A stretch of 64,000 nt of DNA from Coriobacteriaceae bacterium AF08-21. GTDB lineage: Bacteria; Actinomycetota; Coriobacteriia; Coriobacteriales; Coriobacteriaceae. Below the pieces are notes generated by a model. That model ran no database searches. It worked only from the letters and a program-made list of their open reading frames with translations, and had not been told where the DNA came from. Of this stretch, positions 42,474 through 51,255 are shown piece after piece. A program made the position numbers and the translations under genes. The stretch lies in the NCBI GenBank assembly GCA_027687465.1, contig JAQCQR010000002.1, positions 62,001 through 126,000 on the forward strand, read 5' to 3'. Within the stretch, counting starts at the first letter, position 1; every line of letters starts with the position of its first letter.

Positions 42474-43817
42474 TTACTCTTGAATGTCAAAGATGCTCTC
42501 TGACAAATCAAGATGAAGGAGCACTTTGGTGCCCTTGCCCGGCGCCGATTCGACACGCGTATAGGAGTGCGGCCCAAAAAAGCGATGGATGCGCTCCGAA
42601 ATATTGTGCATGGCCACACCGGCGCCGCCACCCTGAGGAGAGCTGGCGTCGGGACGGGCAGAGCGCTCGTCAAACAGTCTGGCGGCGGTACCCTCATCCA
42701 TGCCCACGCCATTATCGGCCACGGCAATCAAGATTGCATCCTCGCCGTCTTGGTGAACGGTCACGTCGATCCTCAGGGCGTCGTCATCGCCCATACCATG
42801 ACGCACGGCGTTCTCGACAATCGGCTGGATCACGAACGCCGGCACCAGCGTATCTTCCACGTCCTCGGACACATCGAACGTCGCAAGCACGCGGTCCTCG
42901 CCAAAGCGGGCCTTCTCAAAGGTAAGGTAGCGCTTGGTCTGTGCGACCTCGCGCGAGACCGGAATAAGCGATCCCGAGTTGTCGAGCGTGGCGCGATAGA
43001 ACGATGAGAACTCACGAAGCAGTTCGCGGGCCCGCAGCGGGTCGGTGCGCGTAAACGATGCAATGGTGTTCAGCGTGTTGAACAGGAAGTGCGGGTTAAT
43101 CTGCGCCTGCAGCGCACGCACCTCGGCGCGCGCTGTGAGTTCCTTTTGCACCTCGAGCTCGTGGATGGCGAGCTGCGTGGACAAGATCTCGGCAAAGCCC
43201 GAGGCAAGCGCGTACTGGGTACGGTCGACGGCGCGCGGGGTCTTGTAGTAGAACTTGAGCGTGCCGACGGTACGATCGCCCACCTTGATGGGGGCGATAA
43301 TGCCGGCGGGGATTTGGTTGTGCGAGCCGTCCGAGCCCACGACATCCACCATACGGTTGAACGATTGCACGATGCCATGTTCGATAACGTAGCGTGTGGC
43401 AAGCGTGTGGATGGGAGTATCGGGCAGCAGTTTTTCCTCAAACTCGCCCGCGCAGGCAAGCACGTTGTCCTCGTCGGTGATGGCCACCGTCATGGCGCGC
43501 GTCTCGGGCAAAATGCGCCGGCACACCAAACGCGCCGACTCCTGCGTCAGACCGCCCTTAATGTCCTCGAGCATGGCCGAGGCCACCGAGAGCGTCTCCT
43601 CGGTGTACTGGGAGCGCACCGAATCGGGATTGAGCGTCAAAAAGATAAAGATGCACAGAAAGATGCACAGCAGCGCGCAGGCAATCACCGTGGCGATCGG
43701 CTCGATACCGGTCACCAAGGCAAAAATAAAGTACACCAGCACGCAAATGGCGCATGCAACGGCAATGATGCGAAAGATTGATATTGAACTATCGCGCTGG
43801 GCGCGGCGGTCGATCAT
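42474..43817 (-). CDS. LytS-type sensor histidine kinase, pair 1
   Basis: A 447-residue kinase: two N-terminal membrane helices (about residues 13-34 and 42-62), a GAF-like sensor region (about 75-220), then the His_kinase/HATPase module of the LytS class. His243 is in QAQINPHFLFNTLN, the N box in IVENAVRHGM and the G box in ADNGVGM. Unlike classical LytS it lacks the multi-helix 5TM domain. The start overlaps the glycosyltransferase stop by four bases (ATGA), so the two are cotranslated. The ligand is unknown. Confidence 0.93.
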   Translation of the reverse strand: MIDRRAQRDSSISIFRIIAVACAICVLVYFIFALVTGIEPIATVIACALLCIFLCIFIFLTLNPDSVRSQYTEETLSVASAMLEDIKGGLTQESARLVCRRILPETRAMTVAITDEDNVLACAGEFEEKLLPDTPIHTLATRYVIEHGIVQSFNRMVDVVGSDGSHNQIPAGIIAPIKVGDRTVGTLKFYYKTPRAVDRTQYALASGFAEILSTQLAIHELEVQKELTARAEVRALQAQINPHFLFNTLNTIASFTRTDPLRARELLREFSSFYRATLDNSGSLIPVSREVAQTKRYLTFEKARFGEDRVLATFDVSEDVEDTLVPAFVIQPIVENAVRHGMGDDDALRIDVTVHQDGEDAILIAVADNGVGMDEGTAARLFDERSARPDASSPQGGGAGVAMHNISERIHRFFGPHSYTRVESAPGKGTKVLLHLDLSESIFDIQE

Positions 43818-45001
43818 TCGGCCCCCTCCAGGATACTGATCAGTTGTGCGTCACGCCAAAGCCCGTCCATGATCTTGGGCCAAAAGCTCTGGAAACGCAG
43901 GTAGCTTGCAGCGTTTTGGCGCGCATAGGCCTTTGCCTCGCCGATACCATGGCGCCAAATGCGCAGGTAGCCCTCATGCTCGCGGGTAAACACGCTGCGG
44001 ACCATAGCGGTCTTGCGCACGCGGTCGTCGAGCTCGCGCGAAATCCACGGGCCCGGGTAGGGCATGAGCGATGCCGCCGTAACGGGGATGAGCTCCTTTT
44101 GATGCGCGGCGAACGTCAACTTGGCCCGTTCGTAGTACCAACGGTATACATCCTGCATAAAGCGCGGTGAGCGCTTTTCGGACTCCGGAGGCAGATGGCG
44201 CACGGTCCACTCGTTATCAAACCACACGTCGTAGCCAAACATACGCATGTTAAAGAGGTAATCCAAGTCCTCGCCGCGGGTGATAAACGGGTCAAAGGCC
44301 ACACGCGTAAAGGCGCGGGCGTGCAGGGCCATCAGGCCGCCGCACACGTAGTTGGAGCGCGAGATGCGGGTGCCCGAGAGCGCCTTTTTCATCCAACGGT
44401 TGAACTCGATGCGCTTGGTCCACCAACGATGGCAGATGCCCGCCTTGTCCGTGGGAGCCAGCGGCGAGCCGTCGCGATCGTAGAAATAGCCGCTCTTGAC
44501 CAAAATCGGCAGGCCCTGACGCGTCTGCTGGCCCAGCGCATAGGTCGCGCGCTTCATAAAGTCGGCGTCGATAACGGTCTCGTCGTCATCCAAAAAGATA
44601 ACCGCGTCATGCCCCAGCACAGCGGCACAGGCTAGCCCCATGTTGCGGATGGCACCGTAGCCTCGCAGGCTCACGCACTCGCCCGAACCCTTGGGCGCGA
44701 TCTGAGCAACCCGGTCTGCGATGCGCGAGGCCTGGGTGTTGGTGACAACGGTGACCTTGAGCGTGGGATGCGCGTCGACAATCTCGTGCACGCGCAGCGA
44801 CACATCGGCTGTGGCAGAAACAGGACAGACCACCAAAAGGATGATGCGCGGGATGTCGCACACCTGCTCAAGCGAGGCCAGGCAGCGGTCGAGTTCGGGA
44901 TTGTCTGCGTTGAGTCGCGTCGAATGGTCATAGGTGCCAGGGGCGTTTGCGCAAGCGTCATCGCCCGCCCAATACGTTGGAATCACGACCGTGGCGTTCA
45001 T
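43814..45001 (-). CDS. Family 2-like glycosyltransferase coupled to the sensor kinase
   Basis: A 395-residue GT-A type protein: N-terminal VVIPTYWAG, the Asp triad in AVIFLDDDETV (residues 138-140) and ...RGEDLDYLFNMRMFGYDVWFDNEWTVRHLPP as acceptor-side motif. No membrane helices are evident. GGGAGGG precedes the ATG. The gene overlaps the kinase gene by four bases, unusual company for a glycosyltransferase. It suggests that the two-component system monitors or controls a surface glycan. Substrates cannot be told. Confidence 0.85.
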   Translation of the reverse strand: MNATVVIPTYWAGDDACANAPGTYDHSTRLNADNPELDRCLASLEQVCDIPRIILLVVCPVSATADVSLRVHEIVDAHPTLKVTVVTNTQASRIADRVAQIAPKGSGECVSLRGYGAIRNMGLACAAVLGHDAVIFLDDDETVIDADFMKRATYALGQQTRQGLPILVKSGYFYDRDGSPLAPTDKAGICHRWWTKRIEFNRWMKKALSGTRISRSNYVCGGLMALHARAFTRVAFDPFITRGEDLDYLFNMRMFGYDVWFDNEWTVRHLPPESEKRSPRFMQDVYRWYYERAKLTFAAHQKELIPVTAASLMPYPGPWISRELDDRVRKTAMVRSVFTREHEGYLRIWRHGIGEAKAYARQNAASYLRFQSFWPKIMDGLWRDAQLISILEGAE

Positions 45002-45020
45002 GCCTTACCCTCCCTGCAAC

Positions 45021-45058
45021 ACAAAAACGGGACGCCGCCAAACACAGGCGACGCCCCG
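45021..45058 (-). terminator. Terminator between the MFS and glycosyltransferase genes
   Basis: On the minus strand, CGGGGCGTCGCC and GGCGGCGTCCCG pair with wobbles, followed by TTTTTGTG. It ends the MFS transcript before the glycosyltransferase. Confidence 0.8.
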
Positions 45059-45172
45059 CGACCTAGCTGATTCCATCATACCCACTTGGGCAAATCATTG
45101 CTCGCAAGTCGCAATGTTTATTGCGGATAACCCCAAAAGAGTACCGTGGACAGGCACAATAGCCGCTCGCTC

Positions 45173-46432
45173 CTATGCGGCATGCTCTGCCGCCCGAGTC
45201 ATGCGGGACAGGCGGACCAGTAGCATAAAGCCAACGACCAGCAGCACGCCAATGGAAAGGACGCCCAGCGACGGGTTGCCGGTCAGCGAGGTGACGACCG
45301 ACACCAGGAAGGTGCCCATAACGCTTGCATAACGACCAAAGATGTCAAAGAAGCCGTAGTACTCGTTGGACTTTTCCTTGGGGATAATGCGGCCAAAGTA
45401 GCTACGGCTGAGCGCCTGCACACCGCCCTGGAACAGGCCGACCATAATGGCAAGCACCCAGAATTCAAAGGCGGTCTTTAGGAAGAACGCGGCGAACAGC
45501 ACAATCCCCATGTAGGCGGCGACCGCCACCAGGATCATGTTGAGCGTGCCCACGCGTCCGGCGAGCTTGCCGTAGATGATGGCGGACGGAAAGGCCACGA
45601 ACTGCGTAACGAGCAGCGCCAGCACCAGCTGCGTCGAATCGATGCCCAAGGCCGATCCGTAACTGGTGGCCATGGAAATGACCGTGTGCACACCGTCGAT
45701 ATAGAAGAAGAACGCGATCATGTAGACCAGCACGGTCTTATTGTGGGCAATCTCGCGCATGGTGTGTCCGACCTCGGAGAACACACCGCCCACGATGTGG
45801 CCGATGGTGTCCTGGGGACCGCGCTCGCGACCGTACTTTTGCTTATAGGTGCGAATGAGCGGCAGGGTAAAGATGAGCCACCAGGCACCAGTGATGATAA
45901 ACGACAGACGCGTTGCCAGCATGGTGGGGATGCCAAGAGCGGGGCCACCCATGATGAGCGCCAGGCAGATGACGAACGGCACGGTGGAACCGATGTAGCC
46001 CCAGGCATAACCCGAGCTGGACACGGCGTCCATGCGCTCGTCGGTGGTAATGTCAGGCAGCATGGCGTCGTAGAACGTCATAGAAGAGTTAAGGCCGATG
46101 GTGCACAGCACGTACACGGTCAAAAATGCCATGGCAGACATTGGGATAGCCTGCGCCAGGCAAAGCACCAGGCCCGTGAGGAAGAAGCCCAAGAAGAACT
46201 TGATCTTGTTGCCGGCGTAGTCGGCAAGTGCGCCCAGAATGGGCATGAGCATGGCGATGACCAGCGAGGCGATCGTCTGCGCATTGCCCCAAGCGACCAC
46301 CAGGTCGGCCGAGGAAGCGCCGGTATTGATGGCGTTAAAGTAAATGGGCACCACCGAGGTATTGAGCAGCACGAGGGCCGAATTGCCCACATCGTACATA
46401 ACCCAGTTACGCTCGAGCTTGGTGTATTTCAT
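45173..46432 (-). CDS. MFS transporter, UMF1-type
   Basis: A 419-residue major facilitator protein with about twelve helices. The opening KLERNWVMYDVGNSALVLLNTSVVPIYF and the later GVQALSRSYFGRIIPKEKSNEYYGFFDIFGRYASVMG are typical of the UMF1/Atg22-like branch, some members of which export amino acids or other small metabolites. Ribosome site is weak (GAAGGG, nine bases). It is a single gene with a terminator downstream. Confidence 0.9.
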   Translation of the reverse strand: MKYTKLERNWVMYDVGNSALVLLNTSVVPIYFNAINTGASSADLVVAWGNAQTIASLVIAMLMPILGALADYAGNKIKFFLGFFLTGLVLCLAQAIPMSAMAFLTVYVLCTIGLNSSMTFYDAMLPDITTDERMDAVSSSGYAWGYIGSTVPFVICLALIMGGPALGIPTMLATRLSFIITGAWWLIFTLPLIRTYKQKYGRERGPQDTIGHIVGGVFSEVGHTMREIAHNKTVLVYMIAFFFYIDGVHTVISMATSYGSALGIDSTQLVLALLVTQFVAFPSAIIYGKLAGRVGTLNMILVAVAAYMGIVLFAAFFLKTAFEFWVLAIMVGLFQGGVQALSRSYFGRIIPKEKSNEYYGFFDIFGRYASVMGTFLVSVVTSLTGNPSLGVLSIGVLLVVGFMLLVRLSRMTRAAEHAA

Positions 46433-46533
46433 GGACAGGGACCCTTCGTATTTGCCCGATATGCAGTTAGTTCATCGTACCCCAATTGTCCAGAAGCACC
46501 GGTAAGGATTCGGCAAAGGGGCACGCATGAGCC

Positions 46534-47478
46534 CTATTCCTCGCGGTCGAACTCCTCATCGGCATTGAGCACGCGACCGCTGTAATTGACATGGTTGGTC
46601 ACGGCTTCCATATCGCCGGTCTCGATAAAGCGGGCAACCGTGCACTCGTAATCGAGCAGCGCGCGGTCAAAGACCTCGGGGAAGCTCTCGGTCGAGACTT
46701 CATCGGTAAAGGGGTTCTTCCATGCCAAGTGGCCCAGGTTGCCGGTACGCTCGGGCAGCTCGGTCGTCACGCGGTGCGCAAGGCCGTCGAGCAGCGAGTA
46801 GTCGTGCACCAAGCCCTCAACCAGCGAGATCGCGCGCGTCTTTGCGGAGCCGGCCGGCTCAATCGCGCGGTAAAGTCGCTGCATATTGGCAACGGCAGCA
46901 CCGTACTCCCCCGCCGGAATGTCAATGCCGTACACGCGTCCGGCAACATAGCTCATCAGCACGCCGGCCACGCGATTGATGCGATCGGTGGTGACGATCT
47001 CGCCCGCCGGCGGGTAATCGTCGACCGTAGCGCCATCGCGTTTAAGCTGCAGCATCAGTACATCCAGGTCGCTCTCGATCACGGCATGGACCTGACTGCT
47101 CGAATCCTCAAGCTCTGAATCGGACTCCACGATGCCAAACTGCTGCTCATAGACAAAGGGGTGAGCGTTGCGGTCGAGCACGTAATGAGACAGCAGGCCC
47201 AGCGCAAAGGCACGACCCAAGCTGGCATCGCGCGGCAGCAGATGCGACACGCCGTCGCGCAGGCACGCGAACTGGCGAGACATGCGCGACCGATGCATGA
47301 CCTGCGCCAGCAGCGTGCAGTCGGAAACACGCGGTGTCAGAATGTGAAAGAAAAACGGGTCGGGGCCTTGGTTGCCCAAGATAAAGGCAATGCGCTCTTC
47401 ATCGGACGTGATGACGCCCTGCGGAAGACGGTCGATGCTTTCCTCGCCAAACAGATGATGGGTGATAAGCGCGGGCAT
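46534..47478 (-). CDS. Zinc-dependent phospholipase C-like protein
   Basis: A 314-residue protein resembling the zinc-dependent phospholipase C family: ALITHHLFGEES, LGNQGPDPFFFHIL, LLSHYVLDRNAHPFVYEQ and later VHAVIESDLD provide His/Asp ligands in the expected order. No signal peptide is evident, so it may act inside the cell on lipid or other phosphoesters. The ATG at 47478 follows AAAGGA. Enzymatic role inferred from motifs only. Confidence 0.8.
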   Translation of the reverse strand: MPALITHHLFGEESIDRLPQGVITSDEERIAFILGNQGPDPFFFHILTPRVSDCTLLAQVMHRSRMSRQFACLRDGVSHLLPRDASLGRAFALGLLSHYVLDRNAHPFVYEQQFGIVESDSELEDSSSQVHAVIESDLDVLMLQLKRDGATVDDYPPAGEIVTTDRINRVAGVLMSYVAGRVYGIDIPAGEYGAAVANMQRLYRAIEPAGSAKTRAISLVEGLVHDYSLLDGLAHRVTTELPERTGNLGHLAWKNPFTDEVSTESFPEVFDRALLDYECTVARFIETGDMEAVTNHVNYSGRVLNADEEFDREE

Positions 47479-47570
47479 AATGATCCTTTCGATTTCATTC
47501 GATGCCACCCATTATGCCCACCGCGCGCCCATGCCAAACCTGCGATGGTAAACGACAGCACGCAAGCCTC

Positions 47571-48305
47571 TTACGCAAGCCCCAGGTGCGACTTGACCTC
47601 GGCGGCACGACGACGGGACACCGGTACCGTCGAGTTCACGCGGTCGAGCCTGAGCTCCATCAACCCCGTGGAGCCAATCTCAACATTGTGCACGTCTTCC
47701 AAATTGACCAGGTAGCTGCGATGAACGCGAATAAAGCCCTCGGAGTCCAAGCGACGCTCGAGCGAAGAGATCGACTCATTGATCAGGTACGTTCCCTCGG
47801 CGCAGATGGCGTTGCAAAAATCGGCGCGCGCCTCAAAGTAGCAAACGTCTGCGGCGGGAATGAACACCTTTTTGCCCCCGCGGTCCACCGTCAGACGCAA
47901 AGGCTGGCGCGGAGCGTGGATAACACGACGGACGCCCAAGGCCGCCTCGATCTTGTCGAGTGCCTTTGACAGGCGTGCGTCCTCAACCGGCTTGACGACA
48001 TAATCGACGGCATCGAGGTTATAGGCATCAGCCGCATACTCGGCAAATGCCGTCACAAACACCACGACCGGCGGCGTCTTTAGGTTCTGCAGCGTCTCGG
48101 CAAGCTCAATTCCCGAGCGACCGGGCATGGTAATGTCTAAAAACAACACGTCGGGCTTGTTCGACAGAATCGACTCCACGGCTTCGGTGACATTGCCCGC
48201 CTCGGCAATATGACCCACACGCGTATCCTTTTCCAATAGATAGCGTAGCTCAGCCCTAATTGGGGGCTCGTCATCAACCACCAAGATGTTCCAGCCTTCG
48301 GACAT
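47571..48305 (-). CDS. LytTR-family response regulator, pair 2
   Basis: A 244-residue paralog of the 41685-42401 regulator, with the same domain order: receiver with Asp57 (VLFLDITMPG), FVTAFAEY and YVVKPVEDARL, then LytTR with FIRVHRSYLVNL and STVPVSRRR. It lies 38 bases downstream of its kinase. The strong similarity to pair 1 points to a local duplication, with possible cross-talk. Confidence 0.93.
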   Translation of the reverse strand: MSEGWNILVVDDEPPIRAELRYLLEKDTRVGHIAEAGNVTEAVESILSNKPDVLFLDITMPGRSGIELAETLQNLKTPPVVVFVTAFAEYAADAYNLDAVDYVVKPVEDARLSKALDKIEAALGVRRVIHAPRQPLRLTVDRGGKKVFIPAADVCYFEARADFCNAICAEGTYLINESISSLERRLDSEGFIRVHRSYLVNLEDVHNVEIGSTGLMELRLDRVNSTVPVSRRRAAEVKSHLGLA

Positions 48306-48343
48306 ATGTGCTTCCCCTCTTTTTCTCTCAATCCAACCGCGTG

Positions 48344-49735
48344 CTACGCCGTCAACGGCGCGGGCTCATGCGGCTCGCCGTTCAGCTCGACGATGACCTG
48401 CGTTCCCACGCCCTCCTGGGACTTCACGCGCATGCCGGAATCTTCTCCGTAAAAGAAATGGATGCGCTGAAGCACGTTGAAGAGCGCCAGGCCGCAACCT
48501 CGCTTGACGGAGCCGTCGGCGGTAATGCTCTCGGGCTCCTCCAGGCGATGCTGCTCAAACAGATGTGCGCAGACCTCTTCGCTCATACCGATGCCGTCGT
48601 CCTCGACGATGATCTCCAAACCGTCATCGGTCTCAAAAGCCCTAACATGAATAGAAAGCGGCTCGGTCTCGCGCTGCGCGTGCTTGATGCAGTTTTCGAG
48701 CAACGGCTGCAAGATAAACGGCGGCACCATGCAATCGCGCACCTCAAAGTCGATATCGACCGAGACGCGCAGACGGCCGTCGCCATAACGAGCCTGCATT
48801 AGATTGATATAGCGAGTGCCCTGTTCCACCTCGTGCTCGAGCGTTGTGAGGGTATCGGAATCAGAAAGCGTCTGACGGTAGTAATTGGAAAAGTCGATCA
48901 GCAGCGACCTGGCCTTGTCCGGCTCGGCACGTACGAGCGACACGATGGTGCTGATGGTATTGAATAGAAAATGAGGATCGACCTGCGATTGCAAGGCGCG
49001 CAGCTCCACGCGGGCCGTAAGCTCGTCCTGGCGCTCGAGCTCAAAGCTTGCAAGCTGCGTGGAAATGAGGTCGGCAAAGCCCGAGGCAAGCGCCGTCTGG
49101 CGCATATCGATGCTGCTCAGACGGGGATAATACAGCTCGAGCGTGCCCACGCAATGCCCGCGCACGGTAAGCGGTGCGACAATACCGGCGCGCAGGCGCG
49201 GAAAGTAGCCACCCGTCTCGGTCGAGGCATCGCGCGAGAACACGCTTTGTTCACCGCTGTTGATCACGTTGAGCGTAGTCCGCAGCACAACCGGAGTGCC
49301 CGCAGGGCATTTTGCCGAGTCCTCGCCCCAGCTCGCCAGCACCTGCTTGCCGTCGGTAAAGCAGATGGCCGAGGCAATGGTCTCGGAAAGGATGATTTTG
49401 GAAGCGGCCAGGGCCGCTTCGGGCGTAAGGCCTCGCGACGTATAGGCGAATAGTTTCGATGCGATGGCGAGCGTGCGGTCGGTAGCGCTCGACGTGAGGT
49501 CGTCGGGAACGACAAAGACGTACGAGAAGAAGAAGCATAGCATGACCAAGCCGGCAATGACGACAACGGCCGGAACGGGATTGGGATTATCGGTTAGATC
49601 CCAGATGAGCAGCAGGATAAGCAGCGGAACGACAATACCGAGCAAGATGGCCTGGACCACATGCTGGGCCGTACGAAAGACCTTGGTAGAGTTGTAGCTC
49701 TTGCCCAGAATCAGCCTGTTTAAATCCACCGTCAT
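48344..49735 (-). CDS. LytS-type sensor histidine kinase, pair 2
   Basis: A 463-residue paralog of the 42474-43817 kinase: two membrane helices (about residues 26-46 and 55-76), a GAF-like region and the LytS-class catalytic module. His255 is in QSQVDPHFLFNTIS, the N box in LLENCIKHAQ and the G box in EDDGIGM. The first ATG abuts AAAGGGG, so the GTG two codons later may be the true start. It has no glycosyltransferase partner, in contrast to pair 1. Confidence 0.93.
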   Translation of the reverse strand: MTVDLNRLILGKSYNSTKVFRTAQHVVQAILLGIVVPLLILLLIWDLTDNPNPVPAVVVIAGLVMLCFFFSYVFVVPDDLTSSATDRTLAIASKLFAYTSRGLTPEAALAASKIILSETIASAICFTDGKQVLASWGEDSAKCPAGTPVVLRTTLNVINSGEQSVFSRDASTETGGYFPRLRAGIVAPLTVRGHCVGTLELYYPRLSSIDMRQTALASGFADLISTQLASFELERQDELTARVELRALQSQVDPHFLFNTISTIVSLVRAEPDKARSLLIDFSNYYRQTLSDSDTLTTLEHEVEQGTRYINLMQARYGDGRLRVSVDIDFEVRDCMVPPFILQPLLENCIKHAQRETEPLSIHVRAFETDDGLEIIVEDDGIGMSEEVCAHLFEQHRLEEPESITADGSVKRGCGLALFNVLQRIHFFYGEDSGMRVKSQEGVGTQVIVELNGEPHEPAPLTA

Positions 49736-49760
49736 CCCCTTTTATCTACCGCACCCATAG

Positions 49761-49788
49761 CAATAAAGAGGGCCGCAAGCGACCCTCT
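49761..49788 (-). terminator. Terminator of the permease-amidohydrolase operon
   Basis: AGAGGGCCGCAAGCGACCCTCT at 49767-49788 forms a stem in two parts; TTTATTG follows on the minus strand. Confidence 0.85.
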
Positions 49789-49846
49789 CCATTGCATTAT
49801 GCAATCAAAAACTGTGTTTTACATCCAGCCATCGACAAACGGTATC

Positions 49847-51124
49847 TTAGGCGCTGTATTTGTTGGCCTCGCCAAAGGTGCCAGCCTCGACGATCCAGCC
49901 GTCCTTCATGATGACGTCCATGTTGTCGGTGTTGAGCACGTGGATGTCGGCGGCGACGTCACCGTTGACGACCAGCAGGTCGGCGCACTTGCCGGCCTCG
50001 ATGGAACCGGTCTCGTCCTCGATGTGGCACATCTTGGCACCGTTGAGGGTGGCACAGGTGATGGTCTCGACCGGGGTGAAGCCGATCTTGTCGACAAACT
50101 CGTACATCTCCTCGATGGAGCAGGTGCCGTACGGGGTGACGAAGGAGAAGGAGTCGGAGCCGATCGTCATGACGACGCCGCGCTTCTTGGCCTCGCGCAG
50201 GCAGTCGTAGTTGCGCTGCAGCTCCTTCTCGACCAGGGTGCCCTCGTACTTGTCGTGCAGCTCGGGGACGTAGACGGGCGGATAGGTGGCGTACCAGGTG
50301 GGCAGGAAGGCGATCGTCGGGGTGAAGAAGGTGCCCTGCTCGGCCATGAGGTCCATGGTGCGCTCATCGATATCGAAGCCGTGAATCAGCTGCTCGCAGC
50401 CAAAGCGAACGGAATCGTAGGCAGCGGCGTGGTTGTTGTAGCAGTGGCTCCACACGGGGATGCCGACCATCTTTGCCTCTTCGACCACGGCCTGGATCTC
50501 CTCGGAGCAGTAGTGCTGGTCGCGACCGGAGTCCCAGCGCCAGATGCCGCCACCGGTAGCCCAGATCTTGATGGCATCGGGGTTCTCGCGCAGGCGACGA
50601 CGGACGGCCTTGCGCAGATCCCAAGGACCGTCGACCTGGTCGCCCCAGGGGTGCGATTCCTTGTTGAGCTGCTGGCTGCAGTGGTGGGAGTCGCCGTGGC
50701 CGGCAACGCGGCAGAAGCCGAGGCCGGTGGCCAGAACGCGCGGGCCCTTGAAGACGCCCTTGTCGATGCAGTCGCGGATCTGGATACCAAAGCGGCCGAT
50801 CTCGCAGACGGTGGTGAGACCGTGGGTGAGGCAGTCGTAGGCCTGCTTGACGGCGACGGCCTGCTTCTCGAGGAGCGGCTGCATGACCCAGTCGGTGTCA
50901 TCGTCGGTCAGGTTGCCCGAGAAGTGCAGGTGGGTGTCGATCAGGCCGGGAAGGACGGTCTTGCCGGCGGCGTCGATAACCTCAACGCCCTCGGGAAGGC
51001 CCTGCATGACACCGGCATACTCGATCTTGCCGTTGTCGTCGACGAGAACGAGGGAGTTCTCGACCGGCTCGGCACCGGTACCGTCGATGAGCTTGCCGCC
51101 AACGATTGCATACTTAGTGGACAT
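49847..51124 (-). CDS. Amidohydrolase-superfamily peptidase/amidase
   Basis: A 425-residue TIM-barrel metal hydrolase. Visible ligands are His65 and His67 (DTHLH), probable carboxylated Lys186 (AIKIWATGG), His227 (VWSHCYNN), His248 (QLIHGFD) and Asp324 (IGSDSF). This set matches the prolidase/Xaa-Arg dipeptidase-like branch, which cleaves dipeptides or N-acyl amino acids. AAGGAGG precedes the ATG. It is downstream of an APC permease on the same strand, so the pair probably imports and hydrolyses an amino-acid derivative. Confidence 0.88.
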   Translation of the reverse strand: MSTKYAIVGGKLIDGTGAEPVENSLVLVDDNGKIEYAGVMQGLPEGVEVIDAAGKTVLPGLIDTHLHFSGNLTDDDTDWVMQPLLEKQAVAVKQAYDCLTHGLTTVCEIGRFGIQIRDCIDKGVFKGPRVLATGLGFCRVAGHGDSHHCSQQLNKESHPWGDQVDGPWDLRKAVRRRLRENPDAIKIWATGGGIWRWDSGRDQHYCSEEIQAVVEEAKMVGIPVWSHCYNNHAAAYDSVRFGCEQLIHGFDIDERTMDLMAEQGTFFTPTIAFLPTWYATYPPVYVPELHDKYEGTLVEKELQRNYDCLREAKKRGVVMTIGSDSFSFVTPYGTCSIEEMYEFVDKIGFTPVETITCATLNGAKMCHIEDETGSIEAGKCADLLVVNGDVAADIHVLNTDNMDVIMKDGWIVEAGTFGEANKYSA

Positions 51125-51255
51125 GGTTCCTCCTTATGGATCCATATAGTGGGCGAGGCCGCGTTGGGTTAAGGCCTCACAAAACTACCCAAGTGGTGCC
51201 GGGTTCGGTGCGCGGAAGAGAGGGTTCCGCGCACCCGATCCGCCCCGGCTAGGCG

